Shown: positions 19,718-29,660 of the stretch, in pieces | How the letters are laid out: every line of letters starts with the position of its first letter | How positions within the stretch are numbered: position 1 is the stretch's first letter | DNA from: Calothrix sp. MO_167.B12 | Lineage (GTDB): Bacteria; Cyanobacteriota; Cyanobacteriia; Cyanobacteriales; Nostocaceae | DNA length: 56,142 bases | Reading direction: 5' to 3' | Assembly (NCBI GenBank): GCA_030066045.1 | Contig: JASJCJ010000017.1 | Span: 1 to 56,142, forward strand | Notes under the pieces: generated by a model | Seen by the model: only the letters and a program-made list of their open reading frames with translations | Database searches by the model: none | Told to the model about the DNA's origin: nothing | Position numbers and translations under genes: made by a program

Positions 19718-20536
19718 TTGAAAACGCTAATTCATCCTACTGCTGTAATTAATCCTAATGCCCAATTGCATCCTACAGTGCAAGTCGGGGCTTATGCTGT
19801 GATTGGAGAAAATGTAAAAGTTGGTCCGGAAACTACCATTGGCGCCCATGCGGTGTTAGAAGGACCATTGGAAATTGGGGCAAGAAATAAAATTTATCCC
19901 GGTGCTGTCATCGGTATGGAACCCCAAGATTTAAAATATGATGGTGAATTTAGTTGGGTTAAAATTGGCGATAATAACCTGATTCGGGAATATGTTACCA
20001 TTAACCGCGCTACTGGTGTTGGAGAAGAAACTTATATCGGTAACGGTAATTTACTCATGGCTTATGTCCATGTCGGTCATAATTGTTTCATAGAAGATTC
20101 AGTAATAATTGCTAATTCCGTGGCTCTAGCTGGTCATGTCCATATAGAATCGCGAGCCAGACTTAGTGGAGTACTGGGAGTTCACCAATTTGTCCACATT
20201 GGTACCATGGCAATGGTCGGAGGAATGACAAGGATTGACCGGGATATACCCCCATATATGTTAGTTGAGGGCAATCCTTCACGCATTCGATCCTTGAATT
20301 TGGTAGGTTTAAAACGTTCTGGTATGAACTTACCTGATTTCCAACTCCTCAAAAAAGCATTTCGCATACTTTATCGCTCTCAATTGAACTTTAAAGAATC
20401 CTTGGAAAAATTAGAACTGTTGGGCAATACTCAGGAGTTAGTTAATTTACGTCGCTTCCTACTACTATCCCAAATGCCAGGAAGACGGGGATTAATTCCA
20501 GGGAAAGGTAAAGCAGCTAATAGGAGTGAGGAGTGA
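19718..20536 (+). CDS. lpxA: UDP-GlcNAc acyltransferase
   Basis: First enzyme of lipid A synthesis: acylates UDP-GlcNAc at O-3. It is a left-handed beta-helix of hexapeptide repeats, seen as AVIGENVKVGPETTIGAHAVLEG and following turns. The catalytic His lies in AYVHVGHNC, and the C-terminal helices are present. The start is a TTG at 19718 with GGAG about 9 bases upstream; the nearest ATG (19710) is out of frame and stops at once. The last few residues (NRSEE) are read from an STRR tract, so the native C-terminus was probably altered by repeat insertion. Confidence 0.95.
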   Translation: MKTLIHPTAVINPNAQLHPTVQVGAYAVIGENVKVGPETTIGAHAVLEGPLEIGARNKIYPGAVIGMEPQDLKYDGEFSWVKIGDNNLIREYVTINRATGVGEETYIGNGNLLMAYVHVGHNCFIEDSVIIANSVALAGHVHIESRARLSGVLGVHQFVHIGTMAMVGGMTRIDRDIPPYMLVEGNPSRIRSLNLVGLKRSGMNLPDFQLLKKAFRILYRSQLNFKESLEKLELLGNTQELVNLRRFLLLSQMPGRRGLIPGKGKAANRSEE

Positions 20537-20586
20537 GGGAGTGAAGGAGTGAAGGAGGGAAGGAGTGAAGGAGTGAAGGAGGGAAG
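20520..20586. repeat. GGAGTGA/GGAGGGA heptamer STRR
   Basis: About nine heptamers overlap the 3' end of lpxA, including its stop codon, and continue toward lpxB. Confidence 0.85.
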
Positions 20587-20654
20587 GATTTGACTTCCGC
20601 AAAGCGGCTGACTTCCCGATTGTAGGGCACTGATAACTGAATAATTGGTTCAAA

Positions 20655-21812
20655 ATGCGGATATTTATTAGTACTGGGGAAGTATCTGGGGATTTGCAGG
20701 GTTCCCTACTAGTTACTGCACTCAAACGCCAAGCCATGATATCTGGCTTGGACTTGGAAATAATTGCCCTAGGTGGTGACAAAATGGCAGCAGCAGGAGC
20801 AACTTTGTTGGCAAATACTACTGCTATTGGTTCCTTTGGAATATTGGAAGCCTTACCCTTTATATTACCCACACTACAAGTCCAACGCCAAGCGATCGCC
20901 TATCTCCAACAACATCCCCCAGATATCGTGGTACTGATCGATTATATGGGACCCAATCTTGGTATTGGTAATTATCTGCGTCGCCATTTACCACAGGTTC
21001 CAGTAGTATATTATATTGCTCCCCAGGTTTGGGTATCATCGGTGACTGCCCGTGATACAGCTAGGATTATGGCAGTGTGCGATAAATTATTAGCAATTTT
21101 TCCGGGGGAAGCAAGTTATTTTCAAAACAAGGGTGCGAATGTGAGTTGGGTGGGACATCCTTTAGTGGATCGGATGGCAGATTTTCCCAGTCGGGAACTT
21201 GCTCGTTCTCAATTGGGTATCACAGATGATGCGATCGCTATAGCCTTGCTTCCTGCTTCTCGTCGTCAAGAACTTAAATACTTACTGCCGGTAATGTTTC
21301 AAGCGGCACAGTTAATTCAATCCAAGTTACCCCATGTGCATTTTTGGATTCCTTTGTCTCTGGAGATTTACCGAGAACGAATAGAAAAAGAAATACAAAA
21401 CTATGGATTGCAGGCAACTGTAGTATCTAACCAACAGCAACAAGTATTAACCGCCGCAGATTTGGCAATTACCAAGTGTGGTACTGTCAATTTAGAGCTG
21501 GCACTGTTAAACATTCCCCAAGTTGTTCTGTATCGAGTAAATTCCTTTACTTATTGGGTAGCAACAAAGATTCTTAAAATTACTTTTCCCTTTGCTTCAC
21601 CAGTAAATCTCATGGTGATGAAAGAGGCTGTACCAGAATATATTCAAGAAACTGCAACTCCAGAAAATATTATCCAATCGGCAATGGAATTGTTATTAAA
21701 TTCCCAAAGTCGAGAAAAAATGCAGAGTGATTATCAACAAATGCGCCAGTGTATGGGAGATGTGGGAGTATGCGATCGCGCAGCCAAGGAAATTTTACAA
21801 ATGCGAGCTTGA
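20655..21812 (+). CDS. lpxB: Lipid-A-disaccharide synthase
   Basis: GT19 glycosyltransferase that joins UDP-2,3-diacylglucosamine and lipid X into the lipid A disaccharide at the inner membrane face. It has 385 residues with the family start MRIFISTGEVSGDLQGS. The conserved QVWVSSVTARDTARIMAVCD, the ALLPASRRQEL nucleotide site and AITKCGTVNLELAL are all present. It is the last gene of the lpx block. The ATG at 20655 opens directly on the conserved strand. Confidence 0.96.
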   Translation: MRIFISTGEVSGDLQGSLLVTALKRQAMISGLDLEIIALGGDKMAAAGATLLANTTAIGSFGILEALPFILPTLQVQRQAIAYLQQHPPDIVVLIDYMGPNLGIGNYLRRHLPQVPVVYYIAPQVWVSSVTARDTARIMAVCDKLLAIFPGEASYFQNKGANVSWVGHPLVDRMADFPSRELARSQLGITDDAIAIALLPASRRQELKYLLPVMFQAAQLIQSKLPHVHFWIPLSLEIYRERIEKEIQNYGLQATVVSNQQQQVLTAADLAITKCGTVNLELALLNIPQVVLYRVNSFTYWVATKILKITFPFASPVNLMVMKEAVPEYIQETATPENIIQSAMELLLNSQSREKMQSDYQQMRQCMGDVGVCDRAAKEILQMRA

Positions 21813-22027
21813 AAATGGTTGTTAGTTGTTAGTTGTTAGTTGTTAGTTGTTAGTTGATGGTTGATGGGTGACAGCTTAGGTGTGGGATTTTTACTTGGGG
21901 GAATAGCTTGAAGGAATTTAGAATTTAGAAGTAAATCTCTTTGCTATAAATGAAGGAAAACACAAGATACCCAATCCCTTTTCCTTTGACCCTTTCCTCC
22001 TTGTTTCTTAAGGGTGATGAAAAGCTA
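21813..22027. repeat. Repeat E with TTGTTAG heptamers
   Basis: GAAAATGGTTG is followed by about four TTGTTAG/TGTTAGT heptamers, GATGGTTGAT and ACAGCTTAGGTGTGGGATTTT. The same series recurs at 49958-50020. It lies between convergent lpxB and the site-2 protease. Confidence 0.65.
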
Positions 22028-23512
22028 CTACAGTTGTAATAATCTTGCGAGTACTTGAGGAACTGGTAACACAATGGCAATTAATATAGCCATAGCGATT
22101 AATCCCAAAGTATCACGCTTATTATCCAATTCTGTCACATCATTGAGTGCGGGTTCATCCATCAGGGGAACAAATAGTAGGATAATCGCCCACAGAAAAA
22201 TTCCAGGTTGTCTTATAGATAACAGCAGCAGCAGTAAGCGAGAGATTTGACCAATGACAATCGCTGTTTTTTGACCAAACATAGCGTGGACAATATGACC
22301 TCCATCCAACTGTCCCACAGGGATTAAATTCAATGCAGTGACAAGTAATCCCAAACAAGCAGCTATTCCCACCGGATGAAGATCGATTGCTGATTGGGAG
22401 GTTAATTCATTTCCCAAGACTAATTTTGCAGCCAACGCCAATAAAAATGAGTATTTGGGATCCAAGGCATTCGGATTGAGAAACCCTCTTTGTTCAGGTA
22501 AGTCAACTATTTCCGAATGAGCCAATCCCCAAAATAATAGAGGGAGAGTAACAATAAAACCTGCAATTGGTCCGGCAATACTAACATCAAACAAAGATCT
22601 ACGATTAGGTATGGGGCTACGCATCTGAATAAATGCCCCAAAAGTTCCCAAGAAAAAGGGCATGGGAATAAAGTAAGGTAAGGTAGAGCGAATTTTATAG
22701 AACCGAGCTGTCAAATAGTGGCCTAATTCGTGAACGCCCAAAATGCTCATTAAACCTAAAGCATAGGGTAATCCCTGAAAAATTGCCTGGGGGTTAGCTT
22801 TGACCATTGCTTGCTCCACCCCAGCAATTCTCGCCCCTACCAAGGTAGTTGTTACCAAAGTTGCAGCTAGTAAAGCAAAGGCTAATCCCGGTCTGTTTAA
22901 CTTTTCTTGACTATGGCGAGTGGACTCCTTAGCAGCTTGAGGATTAGGAACCAGTACAAAGAAAGGCTTACCATTAAAACCTTCTTGAAAGATTAACAAA
23001 AAGCGATCGCCAAATTGCCCTTCAATATTTTCTTTAATTCGTTGATAAGCATTGCTAGAGGTTGTTTTTAACTGACCCCGACAAATTACAGCTTGGGGTA
23101 AATACTCAATTTTTTGCAGGTAATACACAGACCAAGGAAAACAATTACGTAATTGTTTCTCTTCGGCTGCTTCCAGAGGACGTACAGATGGTAACAATTC
23201 TGCGGTAGGATTAGTAACTGATTGTGACTGAGGTTGTGAGGATGCAGTTTGTTGGTTAATCGTAGGCGTAGGTTTACGCCCCCACTGGAACAACACCCAA
23301 TATGTAACAGAACTGACTAATAAGGGAGCGATAACCAATATAGGCGGGAGTTTAGAACCATGTTTCGCAGTCCAGAAGCTCCATACAACCACTGGCATCA
23401 TCAATACCAACCACAACAGCCAGACTGGTGTACGAGTCATATCCGCTACGCTGCGCTGCACCATCAAATAAGTAAGTAGTCCCAGAAGGAGGATAAGCAA
23501 AAAGGATGTCAT
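22028..23512 (-). CDS. Site-2 protease (peptidase M50), EGY1-like
   Basis: Intramembrane zinc metalloprotease of 494 residues. Two N-terminal membrane segments are followed by a soluble region of about 100 residues (residues ~115-205) and then the M50 core. The zinc-binding HELGH is in LGVHELGHYLTARFY (about residue 260). The third ligand motif is the LDGGH of NLIPVGQLDGGHIVHAMFG (about 400). At least six more hydrophobic segments surround them. Cyanobacterial and plant EGY proteases have this layout and take part in regulated proteolysis or thylakoid biogenesis; the substrate here is unknown. It is divergent from the MBL-fold gene. Confidence 0.88.
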   Translation of the reverse strand: MTSFLLILLLGLLTYLMVQRSVADMTRTPVWLLWLVLMMPVVVWSFWTAKHGSKLPPILVIAPLLVSSVTYWVLFQWGRKPTPTINQQTASSQPQSQSVTNPTAELLPSVRPLEAAEEKQLRNCFPWSVYYLQKIEYLPQAVICRGQLKTTSSNAYQRIKENIEGQFGDRFLLIFQEGFNGKPFFVLVPNPQAAKESTRHSQEKLNRPGLAFALLAATLVTTTLVGARIAGVEQAMVKANPQAIFQGLPYALGLMSILGVHELGHYLTARFYKIRSTLPYFIPMPFFLGTFGAFIQMRSPIPNRRSLFDVSIAGPIAGFIVTLPLLFWGLAHSEIVDLPEQRGFLNPNALDPKYSFLLALAAKLVLGNELTSQSAIDLHPVGIAACLGLLVTALNLIPVGQLDGGHIVHAMFGQKTAIVIGQISRLLLLLLSIRQPGIFLWAIILLFVPLMDEPALNDVTELDNKRDTLGLIAMAILIAIVLPVPQVLARLLQL

Positions 23513-23706
23513 GTTTTCTAATGTTATTGGGAAATATCACACTTGCAGTGTCAGCATTACAGCACTCAACACCAATACAAGATTTTTAACTTTAATCATC
23601 AAAATTAAATGATTAACAATGGGGACTAAATCTGGAGTTGAAATTATTCAGTAGTTCCAGACTGTGATCCTATTGTCCACTATTCCTCACATTTCGTCTT
23701 GATGTC

Positions 23707-24372
23707 ATGTTCCCCACAAATCAAGAGCCAAGTCATAAAAGTAAGCTACCAAAGGCTATATGCCAAAATATTTTCGCCTTTCCTCCAAACAGGGACACAC
23801 TGGGAGGAACATCTTACTTGATTGTAGGAAATGAAGCTAATATTCTCATCGATTCTCCTGCTTGGGAAGCCACAAATCAAGATTTTTTACGTGACCAAGG
23901 AGGGATAGACTACTTGGTTATCACCCATAGAGGAGCAATTGGTAAAACCGCAGCGATTCAACAAGGGTTTAATTGTGAAGTTTTAATTCAAGAACAAGAG
24001 GCTTATTTATTGCCAGAATTGAAGGTGACTACTTTTAGGGAGAAACTTCAGCTAAATCCCACCACAGAAATTATTTGGACTCCCGGTCATTCTCCCGGTT
24101 CATCTTGCCTTTATTACGGTCATCAGGGAGGTATACTTTTCTCTGGTCGTCATCTACTTCCCAATCAACAAGGCGAACCTGCACCCTTACGTACAGCCAA
24201 AACTTTCCACTGGCGTAGACAAATCAACAGTGTTCGTTCTCTATTGGAAAAGTTTTCTCCAGCTAATCTCCAATATATTTTACCTGGTGCTAATACTGGA
24301 TTTCTCAGGGGTAAAGGAGTAATAGATAATGCATATGACAAGCTAGTTCAATTGGATTTACAGGCTTTATAG
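23707..24372 (+). CDS. Degenerate metallo-beta-lactamase fold protein
   Basis: A 221-residue MBL-fold protein. The fold is recognisable from GGTSYLIVGNEANILIDSP and WTPGHSPGSSCLYYG. Nearly all metal ligands are missing: the HxHxDH motif is replaced by THRGAIGK, the bridging Asp site reads FSGRHLL, and the terminal PGH motif reads LPGANTG. It probably cannot bind two metals and may be a structural or regulatory homologue. It reads as intact, so it is not an obvious pseudogene. It is divergent from the site-2 protease with about 195 bp between starts. Confidence 0.78.
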   Translation: MFPTNQEPSHKSKLPKAICQNIFAFPPNRDTLGGTSYLIVGNEANILIDSPAWEATNQDFLRDQGGIDYLVITHRGAIGKTAAIQQGFNCEVLIQEQEAYLLPELKVTTFREKLQLNPTTEIIWTPGHSPGSSCLYYGHQGGILFSGRHLLPNQQGEPAPLRTAKTFHWRRQINSVRSLLEKFSPANLQYILPGANTGFLRGKGVIDNAYDKLVQLDLQAL

Positions 24373-24396
24373 CAGAATGTAGAATGCCGCAGTCAA

Positions 24397-24510
24397 GGGG
24401 AGCATCCCAAATGTTTAAATTTGTAGTGTAGACCGGAAAGCCCGTGTTTGATATCAAGGGAGCAAGATGCTCCCACTACGGCATATTTTTGAAAAATTGG
24501 GATGCTCCCC
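24397..24510. mobile_element. MITE-C, short copy
   Basis: A 114-bp element with ends GGGGAGCATCCCAA and TTGGGATGCTCCCC (perfect inverted repeat of 14). A larger copy lies at 33135-33437. Together with the REP at 24691 it fills most of the 375-bp gap between the MBL-fold gene and the TPR gene; the rest shows nothing else. Confidence 0.75.
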
Positions 24511-24690
24511 AGGAAAGAGGATTTGACTAGTTTGTTCCATGCATAGCGAGGAGATTGAATTCTAAACCTCACCCGATTGAATACTCGTAAGCAAAAACTA
24601 TGGTTTTCAAAGTAGACGTGGTTTAAATTCTAAATTTTTTCCTTCACCTTCTGTGTCCTCTGCGTCTGGAGCGGTTTCTTGTAAGGTGAA

Positions 24691-24707
24691 GGTGGGCAGT
24701 GCCCACC
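24691..24707. repeat. REP palindrome
   Basis: GGTGGGC-AGT-GCCCACC, a perfect 7-bp stem with a 3-base loop. It belongs to the family found around the RAYT gene at 39788-40444. Confidence 0.7.
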
Positions 24708-24747
24708 CTACGCTCAATTCTGCAATCCATCGCTGGAATAATTAACT

Positions 24748-26406
24748 CTATAACTGAATATCAGCCTTTGACCAAGCTTGTTTAAACTGTTGTTGTGTTT
24801 CAGTTGCGGCTTTTTGTTTCCCTTGTGCCTGCAAACTTTGGGCAAGACCGTATAAAGACCTACCATTGTGAGGATGCTGTAGTAAATCTTGCCGATAAAC
24901 TGTTTCTGCTTCCTTTGCTTTATCTAGCTTTAATAAAGCTGCGCCGAGAGATTGACGTACTGGATAATACCAATATGGTGGCTCTGTATAGGGTAAATTA
25001 TCTTGGATTTGCACAGCAGCTTGATATTCTGTGAGTGCCTGGGAGTTTTTACTCCCTAAGTTGGCAATTTCTGCATCTAACAAGTGGGTTGCAATTTCGA
25101 TCAAAGATGTGGCAGGGAAAGATGCTGAATTAATTTTACTTGCTTCTGTAGAAAATATGTTTTTGATACTGCTTTGCTCCCTAATCACGCCAGCTAAATT
25201 ACCTTTTGCTGCCCATGCCATGCCACGGGCATAATGCCACATTGCCAGAGTATAGGGGAATTCAGGGGATGGTTTGGGTTCGGTAAGAGCTTCGTCCCAT
25301 TTACTAAATTGTACCAAGGAGAAATAGGAAGTTGGTAAGAAAATTTCTGCTCCTGGCATTTGTTTGACTTGTTGAGGAGAAACCTTGGCTACCAATTTCC
25401 TCGCAGCAGCAATTGCTTCAGAACTGCGTCCTTCCATACTGGCAGAAGACCAGAAAAAGTGGATATTGTGGGGATAGTACACTCCCGAATATAAACCTTG
25501 TTGCTGGGAAGAAGCCAGAAAAGCCTCATCAGCCTTGATTGCTTTTTGGTTAGCGATCGCGGCATCATGATAACGACCAATCCTCAGATAGATATGGGAT
25601 GGCATATGTACCAAATGCCCGGAACCGGGGACTAGGTTGCGGAGCCTATCTGCTGCGGCTTCTGCTCGTTCAGGATGGGGTGAGGCTTCTACAGCATGGA
25701 TGTAATAGTGAATGGCTCCTGGATGATTGGGATTACGCTTTAATACTGATTCTAATGTATCAATTATTTCTTTGGCTTCCGGTTTGGGTTGTCCATCTTC
25801 TGTCCAGTAACTCCAAGGTATTAAATCCATCATGGACTCGGCAAACAGGGTAGCTGCATCTAAATCATCAGGATATTGCTTGGTAAGTTTTCCCATGGCT
25901 GTGGCGTAAGCCAAATCCAAAGGCTGACGGTTTTTTACAGGCTGGGCGGAATAACGTTGAGATAGGGCTTGAATGTAGCCTTGTTCAACTTTACTCGCTT
26001 TACTTGCTAGTTGTTGAGCTTTCTGAACCGCTTGATAAGCAGTGGGCATGGATTCTTTGCCCATTGCTGCGTTAATATTGGGACCCAGGGACAGAGCCAT
26101 ACCCCAGTAACACATGGCGCAATTAGGGTCTAACTGGGTAGCTTGTTGGAAAGAGCGTAACGCTTCCCCGTGGTTAAAACCAAAGACTAAAATTAATCCT
26201 TGGTCAAAGTAACGTTGGGCTTCGGGACTATTGATGGTTATTTTATGATGGTGATTGCCTAAATTATTGAGTAAAGTGACAGGATTTTCAGATTTCTGGA
26301 ACTTAAAGGCACTAACCGTTCCAGAAGTGAATAAATTAGGCAAAATACACAAATAAGCAGCAATACACAAACAACATACGAAGATTAAATTTCTTTTAAG
26401 TCTCAT
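24748..26406 (-). CDS. Exported tetratricopeptide repeat protein
   Basis: A 552-residue protein with an N-terminal signal or anchor segment (residues ~6-25, FVCCLCIAAYLCI). TPR-like helices follow, for example ALRSFQQATQLDPNCAMCYWGMALSLGPNIN. The GMALSLGPNINA and LVPGSGHLVHMPSHIYLRIGRYHDA segments are typical of a bacterial family often annotated only as TPR domain protein. The catalytic role is unknown and it probably acts outside the cytoplasm. It is downstream of ctpA on the same strand but 308 bp away across repeats. Confidence 0.75.
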   Translation of the reverse strand: MRLKRNLIFVCCLCIAAYLCILPNLFTSGTVSAFKFQKSENPVTLLNNLGNHHHKITINSPEAQRYFDQGLILVFGFNHGEALRSFQQATQLDPNCAMCYWGMALSLGPNINAAMGKESMPTAYQAVQKAQQLASKASKVEQGYIQALSQRYSAQPVKNRQPLDLAYATAMGKLTKQYPDDLDAATLFAESMMDLIPWSYWTEDGQPKPEAKEIIDTLESVLKRNPNHPGAIHYYIHAVEASPHPERAEAAADRLRNLVPGSGHLVHMPSHIYLRIGRYHDAAIANQKAIKADEAFLASSQQQGLYSGVYYPHNIHFFWSSASMEGRSSEAIAAARKLVAKVSPQQVKQMPGAEIFLPTSYFSLVQFSKWDEALTEPKPSPEFPYTLAMWHYARGMAWAAKGNLAGVIREQSSIKNIFSTEASKINSASFPATSLIEIATHLLDAEIANLGSKNSQALTEYQAAVQIQDNLPYTEPPYWYYPVRQSLGAALLKLDKAKEAETVYRQDLLQHPHNGRSLYGLAQSLQAQGKQKAATETQQQFKQAWSKADIQL

Positions 26407-26714
26407 AATTTTAAAACCTTCCGTTTTAAAAGTATCGAGAAATATATACTAATTTGCAGCTTGCTTTTACGGATTTGCAAAGAATCGCAACCTAATTCGA
26501 GTTCGGAGTTCGGAGTTCGGAGTTCGGAGTTATTCCCTTCCCGCCCAAAAAATACTGATTTAATTAACCGCAAAGACGCAAAGGACGCAAAGGAAGAGAG
26601 AAAGAAGATAGGTAATCTTACACCGGAAAAGGAGTAGGAGTTGAAATTTGGGAGTTGGGAGTTGGGAGTCTTGAATTTATAACTCTTTCACTCCTTCCCT
26701 CCTTCACTCCTCCT
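26407..26714. repeat. Repeat-filled gap (GAGTTCG heptamers and others)
   Basis: Holds about five GAGTTCG heptamers (26498-26531), a GACGCAAAGGACGCAAAGG repeat (about 26575-26591), GGAGTTG heptamers (about 26651) and a CTTCCCTCCTTCACTCC tract next to the ctpA stop codon. No gene is seen. Confidence 0.7.
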
Positions 26715-27959
26715 CTACGCTGCTCCTGCGACTACAGTTTTCTTTTGTAACATTTCCAACGCAGCTTGATACTGAAGGTCGGCTTTAGTTGCAATCTGTT
26801 TGCGCTGGATTGCTTGTTGATGAACTACCTTGTCTGGTTTAATACCAAGTTTATTGATATCTCGATGGTTTGGAGTTTCATATTTAGCAATTGTCACCGC
26901 CAAACCAGAACCATCGCCTAACTCAAATAAAGACTGAATTAAGCCTTTTCCAAAGGTGGTTTCCCCTATGAGTTGGGCGCGACCATTATCTTGCAATGCT
27001 CCGGCTAAAATCTCACTAGCACTAGCTGTACCTTCATTGACTAGAATTACTAACGGATCTTTAGTTAGGGATGGACCAAATGATTCAAAACTGCCCAAAA
27101 GACCTTGACGATTGGCAGTGTACACAATAGTGCCAGAATCTAACCAGAGACGAGCCACTTCAATTCCCGATTGTAGTAATCCCCCAGGATTATTACGTAA
27201 ATCAAGAATGTAGCCAACAGCACCTTGTTTTTCGAGATTAGTAATAGCGTGTGCTAAATCTTTGGGAGCATTGGCGTTAAATTGAGTCAGACGCAGATAA
27301 CCAACAGATAAACCTTGGGGAGAAGAACGCAATTGTGCTATTACAGGATTGAGAGTAATGCGATCGCGAACTATTCTAATTTCTTTTTGCCCTTCATTAT
27401 CCCTATCGATGAGCAAAGTTACCAAACTACCCATAGGACCGCGCATCCGGTTAGCAGCCTCATCCAAAGTCAACTGAGCTGTGGAAATACCTTCAATTTT
27501 GAGAATGCGATCGCGCGGTCTAATACCAGCTTTCTCTGCTGGAGAACCTGCAATGGGAGAAACTACTTCCAATTTGCCGGTTTGGGGATTCAAGGCAATT
27601 TGTAATCCCACTCCTGTTAACTCGCCAGAAGTATTTACTTGTAAACTACGATACTGTTCGGGATCTAAAAAGCGAGTAAATGGATCATCGAGGCTTTTGA
27701 GCATCTTCTGAATTGCTGCATAAGCCGCTTTATTGTCTGGGAGAGACCCCTTCAATATCTGGCGACGTACAGCATACCAATTTTGATGGTTAAACGTTTC
27801 ATCCACATAAGCCCGATTGACAATTCGCCATGCTTGTGAGACTAATTGCTGTTCCTCCGTTAAAGCCATTGCAGGTTGACAAAAACTGCAAAAACCCATG
27901 CAGATAGTTACCAACAGCATTAATCCCAGCTGAAAAACCCGTTGACGCATAAACTTCAT
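26715..27959 (-). CDS. ctpA: Carboxyl-terminal processing protease
   Basis: S41-family serine protease of the periplasm/lumen; CtpA is the family that matures the D1 protein of photosystem II. It has 414 residues, with a signal peptide (hydrophobic residues ~9-26, ending near PAMA), a PDZ domain (about 115-195) and the protease core. The catalytic Ser is in NEGTASASEILAGAL and the Lys in GETTFGKGLIQS. Its position divergent from petB is a frequent cyanobacterial arrangement. Other Ctp paralogs (CtpB/CtpC) exist, so the exact paralog rests on context. Confidence 0.88.
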   Translation of the reverse strand: MKFMRQRVFQLGLMLLVTICMGFCSFCQPAMALTEEQQLVSQAWRIVNRAYVDETFNHQNWYAVRRQILKGSLPDNKAAYAAIQKMLKSLDDPFTRFLDPEQYRSLQVNTSGELTGVGLQIALNPQTGKLEVVSPIAGSPAEKAGIRPRDRILKIEGISTAQLTLDEAANRMRGPMGSLVTLLIDRDNEGQKEIRIVRDRITLNPVIAQLRSSPQGLSVGYLRLTQFNANAPKDLAHAITNLEKQGAVGYILDLRNNPGGLLQSGIEVARLWLDSGTIVYTANRQGLLGSFESFGPSLTKDPLVILVNEGTASASEILAGALQDNGRAQLIGETTFGKGLIQSLFELGDGSGLAVTIAKYETPNHRDINKLGIKPDKVVHQQAIQRKQIATKADLQYQAALEMLQKKTVVAGAA

Positions 27960-28327
27960 GTTTATTTTTATTTTTAACCCAAATTGCGGAAAAATTGGTG
28001 CAGTTAGCTTGTTGATGATGAAATCCTTCTCTTGACTATGTTACTTTTTTTATAGAAGTGATGCATTGAAAAATCATTTAGTTTAACTCCATGATGGCGA
28101 TGCATCTTGCTCGTAAAACGATAAGATCTACTTTGTGTCCACTATTTACTATTGTGCGACATAAGGAGAACGCAATACATCCCTCCTTAACAGAGTGTTA
28201 AGTTTATTTAAGGTAACATCACTCTGACAACTAGCTAGTCAAAGAGGGAATTTCTCTTTGTCAACACCCCCAAATCGCTAGTTGGGAGATTCATCAACCC
28301 AATCGATTTCTAGGAACCTGTAATTGT
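27960..28327. promoter_or_regulatory. Divergent ctpA-petB promoter region
   Basis: A 368-bp gap between the starts of ctpA and petB with no ORF. It should contain both promoters. An inverted motif around CTAGCTAG/CTAGTTGG and a GAGGGAATTTCTCTTTGTC hairpin-like stretch lie about 60-110 bases before petB, consistent with a 5' leader. I could not place -10/-35 boxes with confidence. Confidence 0.4.
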
Positions 28328-28975
28328 ATGGCGAACGTTTATGACTGGTTTGAGGAGCGCTTGGAGCTTCAAGCACTTGCTGAAGACGTTACTAGCAAGT
28401 ATGTCCCTCCCCACGTCAATATTTTCTACTGTTTGGGTGGAATTACCCTAACTTGCTTCCTGATTCAGTTTGCGACTGGATTTGCGATGACTTTCTACTA
28501 TAAGCCTACTGTGGCAGAAGCTTATTCTTCTGTACAGTACATCATGAATGAAGTTAACTTCGGTTGGCTGATTCGTTCCATCCATCGCTGGTCTGCCAGC
28601 ATGATGGTATTAATGATGATTTTGCACGTTTTTCGTGTTTACCTAACTGGTGGGTTTAAAAAGCCTCGGGAATTAACTTGGGTTAGTGGGGTAATCATGG
28701 CAGTCATTACCGTTTCCTTTGGTGTGACAGGTTATTCTTTACCTTGGGACCAAGTTGGTTACTGGGCTGTGAAAATTGTGAGTGGTGTACCAGAAGCAAT
28801 TCCCATTGTCGGTACTACTATTTCTGAGCTGTTACGCGGTGGTGCTAGTGTTGGACAAGGAACTCTGACTCGCTACTACAGTGCCCACACCTTCGTACTT
28901 CCCTGGTTAATAGCAGTCTTCATGCTATTCCACTTCTTAATGATTCGTAAGCAAGGGATATCTGGTCCTTTGTAA
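28328..28975 (+). CDS. petB: Cytochrome b6
   Basis: Heme-bearing core subunit of the cytochrome b6f complex in the thylakoid membrane. The 215 residues are standard. It has four membrane helices; heme-ligating His are in [19 protein letters not shown] and [27 protein letters not shown]. The Cys near residue 35 (NIFYCLGG) is the one that attaches heme c-n. It is followed by petD 202 bp downstream, the usual petBD pair. Confidence 0.98.
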   Translation: MANVYDWFEERLELQALAEDVTSKYVPPHVNIFYCLGGITLTCFLIQFATGFAMTFYYKPTVAEAYSSVQYIMNEVNFGWLIRSIHRWSASMMVLMMILHVFRVYLTGGFKKPRELTWVSGVIMAVITVSFGVTGYSLPWDQVGYWAVKIVSGVPEAIPIVGTTISELLRGGASVGQGTLTRYYSAHTFVLPWLIAVFMLFHFLMIRKQGISGPL

Positions 28976-29177
28976 TCATAGTTATTAGTTATTAGCAGGT
29001 AGCCAATAGCAATGGGAAAACAAAGAGGTGTTTGTTTGGTTTAAACTGGTGACTGATAGATAAAAAATAAGTCACAAAATAACCTAAACTTGCATATCCC
29101 TTGGCAAGCAAATGGCTGCAAGCTAATGGCTTAGGTAAATGCTTTAACTCAATTGAAGCAGGAGAGCACATTAAAAA

Positions 29178-29660
29178 ATGTCAATACTGAAAAAACCCGA
29201 TCTCAGCGATCCCGCACTAAGAGCCAAACTGGCAAAAGGCATGGGTCATAATTACTATGGCGAACCAGCTTGGCCTAATGACCTACTGTACATTTTCCCA
29301 GTTTGTATTATGGGAACCTTCGCTTGTTTAGTTGGTCTAGCTGTTTTAGACCCGGCAATGACAGGTGAACCAGCAAATCCTTTTGCTACCCCCCTAGAAA
29401 TTCTGCCTGAGTGGTACTTGTACCCAGTATTCCAAATTCTACGCTCAGTACCCAATAAACTCCTAGGAGTGCTATTGATGAGTGCTGTACCTCTGGGATT
29501 AATCTCAATTCCCTTCATTGAGAGCGTAAATAAGTTCCAAAACCCCTTCCGTCGTCCAGTAGCTACCACTGTTTTCTTGTTTGGTACTCTGGTGACTCTA
29601 TGGTTAGGTATAGGTGCTGTATTCCCATTGGATAAGTCCTTAACATTAGGTCTATTCTAA
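29178..29660 (+). CDS. petD: Cytochrome b6f subunit IV
   Basis: 160-residue partner of cytochrome b6. It starts [28 protein letters not shown] and contains the quinol-site PEWY loop in [17 protein letters not shown], then three membrane helices. It has GGAG about 10 bases before the ATG. The petB-petD gap is longer than usual and carries GTTATTA heptamer-like repeats (about 28979-28996). Confidence 0.98.
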   Translation: MSILKKPDLSDPALRAKLAKGMGHNYYGEPAWPNDLLYIFPVCIMGTFACLVGLAVLDPAMTGEPANPFATPLEILPEWYLYPVFQILRSVPNKLLGVLLMSAVPLGLISIPFIESVNKFQNPFRRPVATTVFLFGTLVTLWLGIGAVFPLDKSLTLGLF

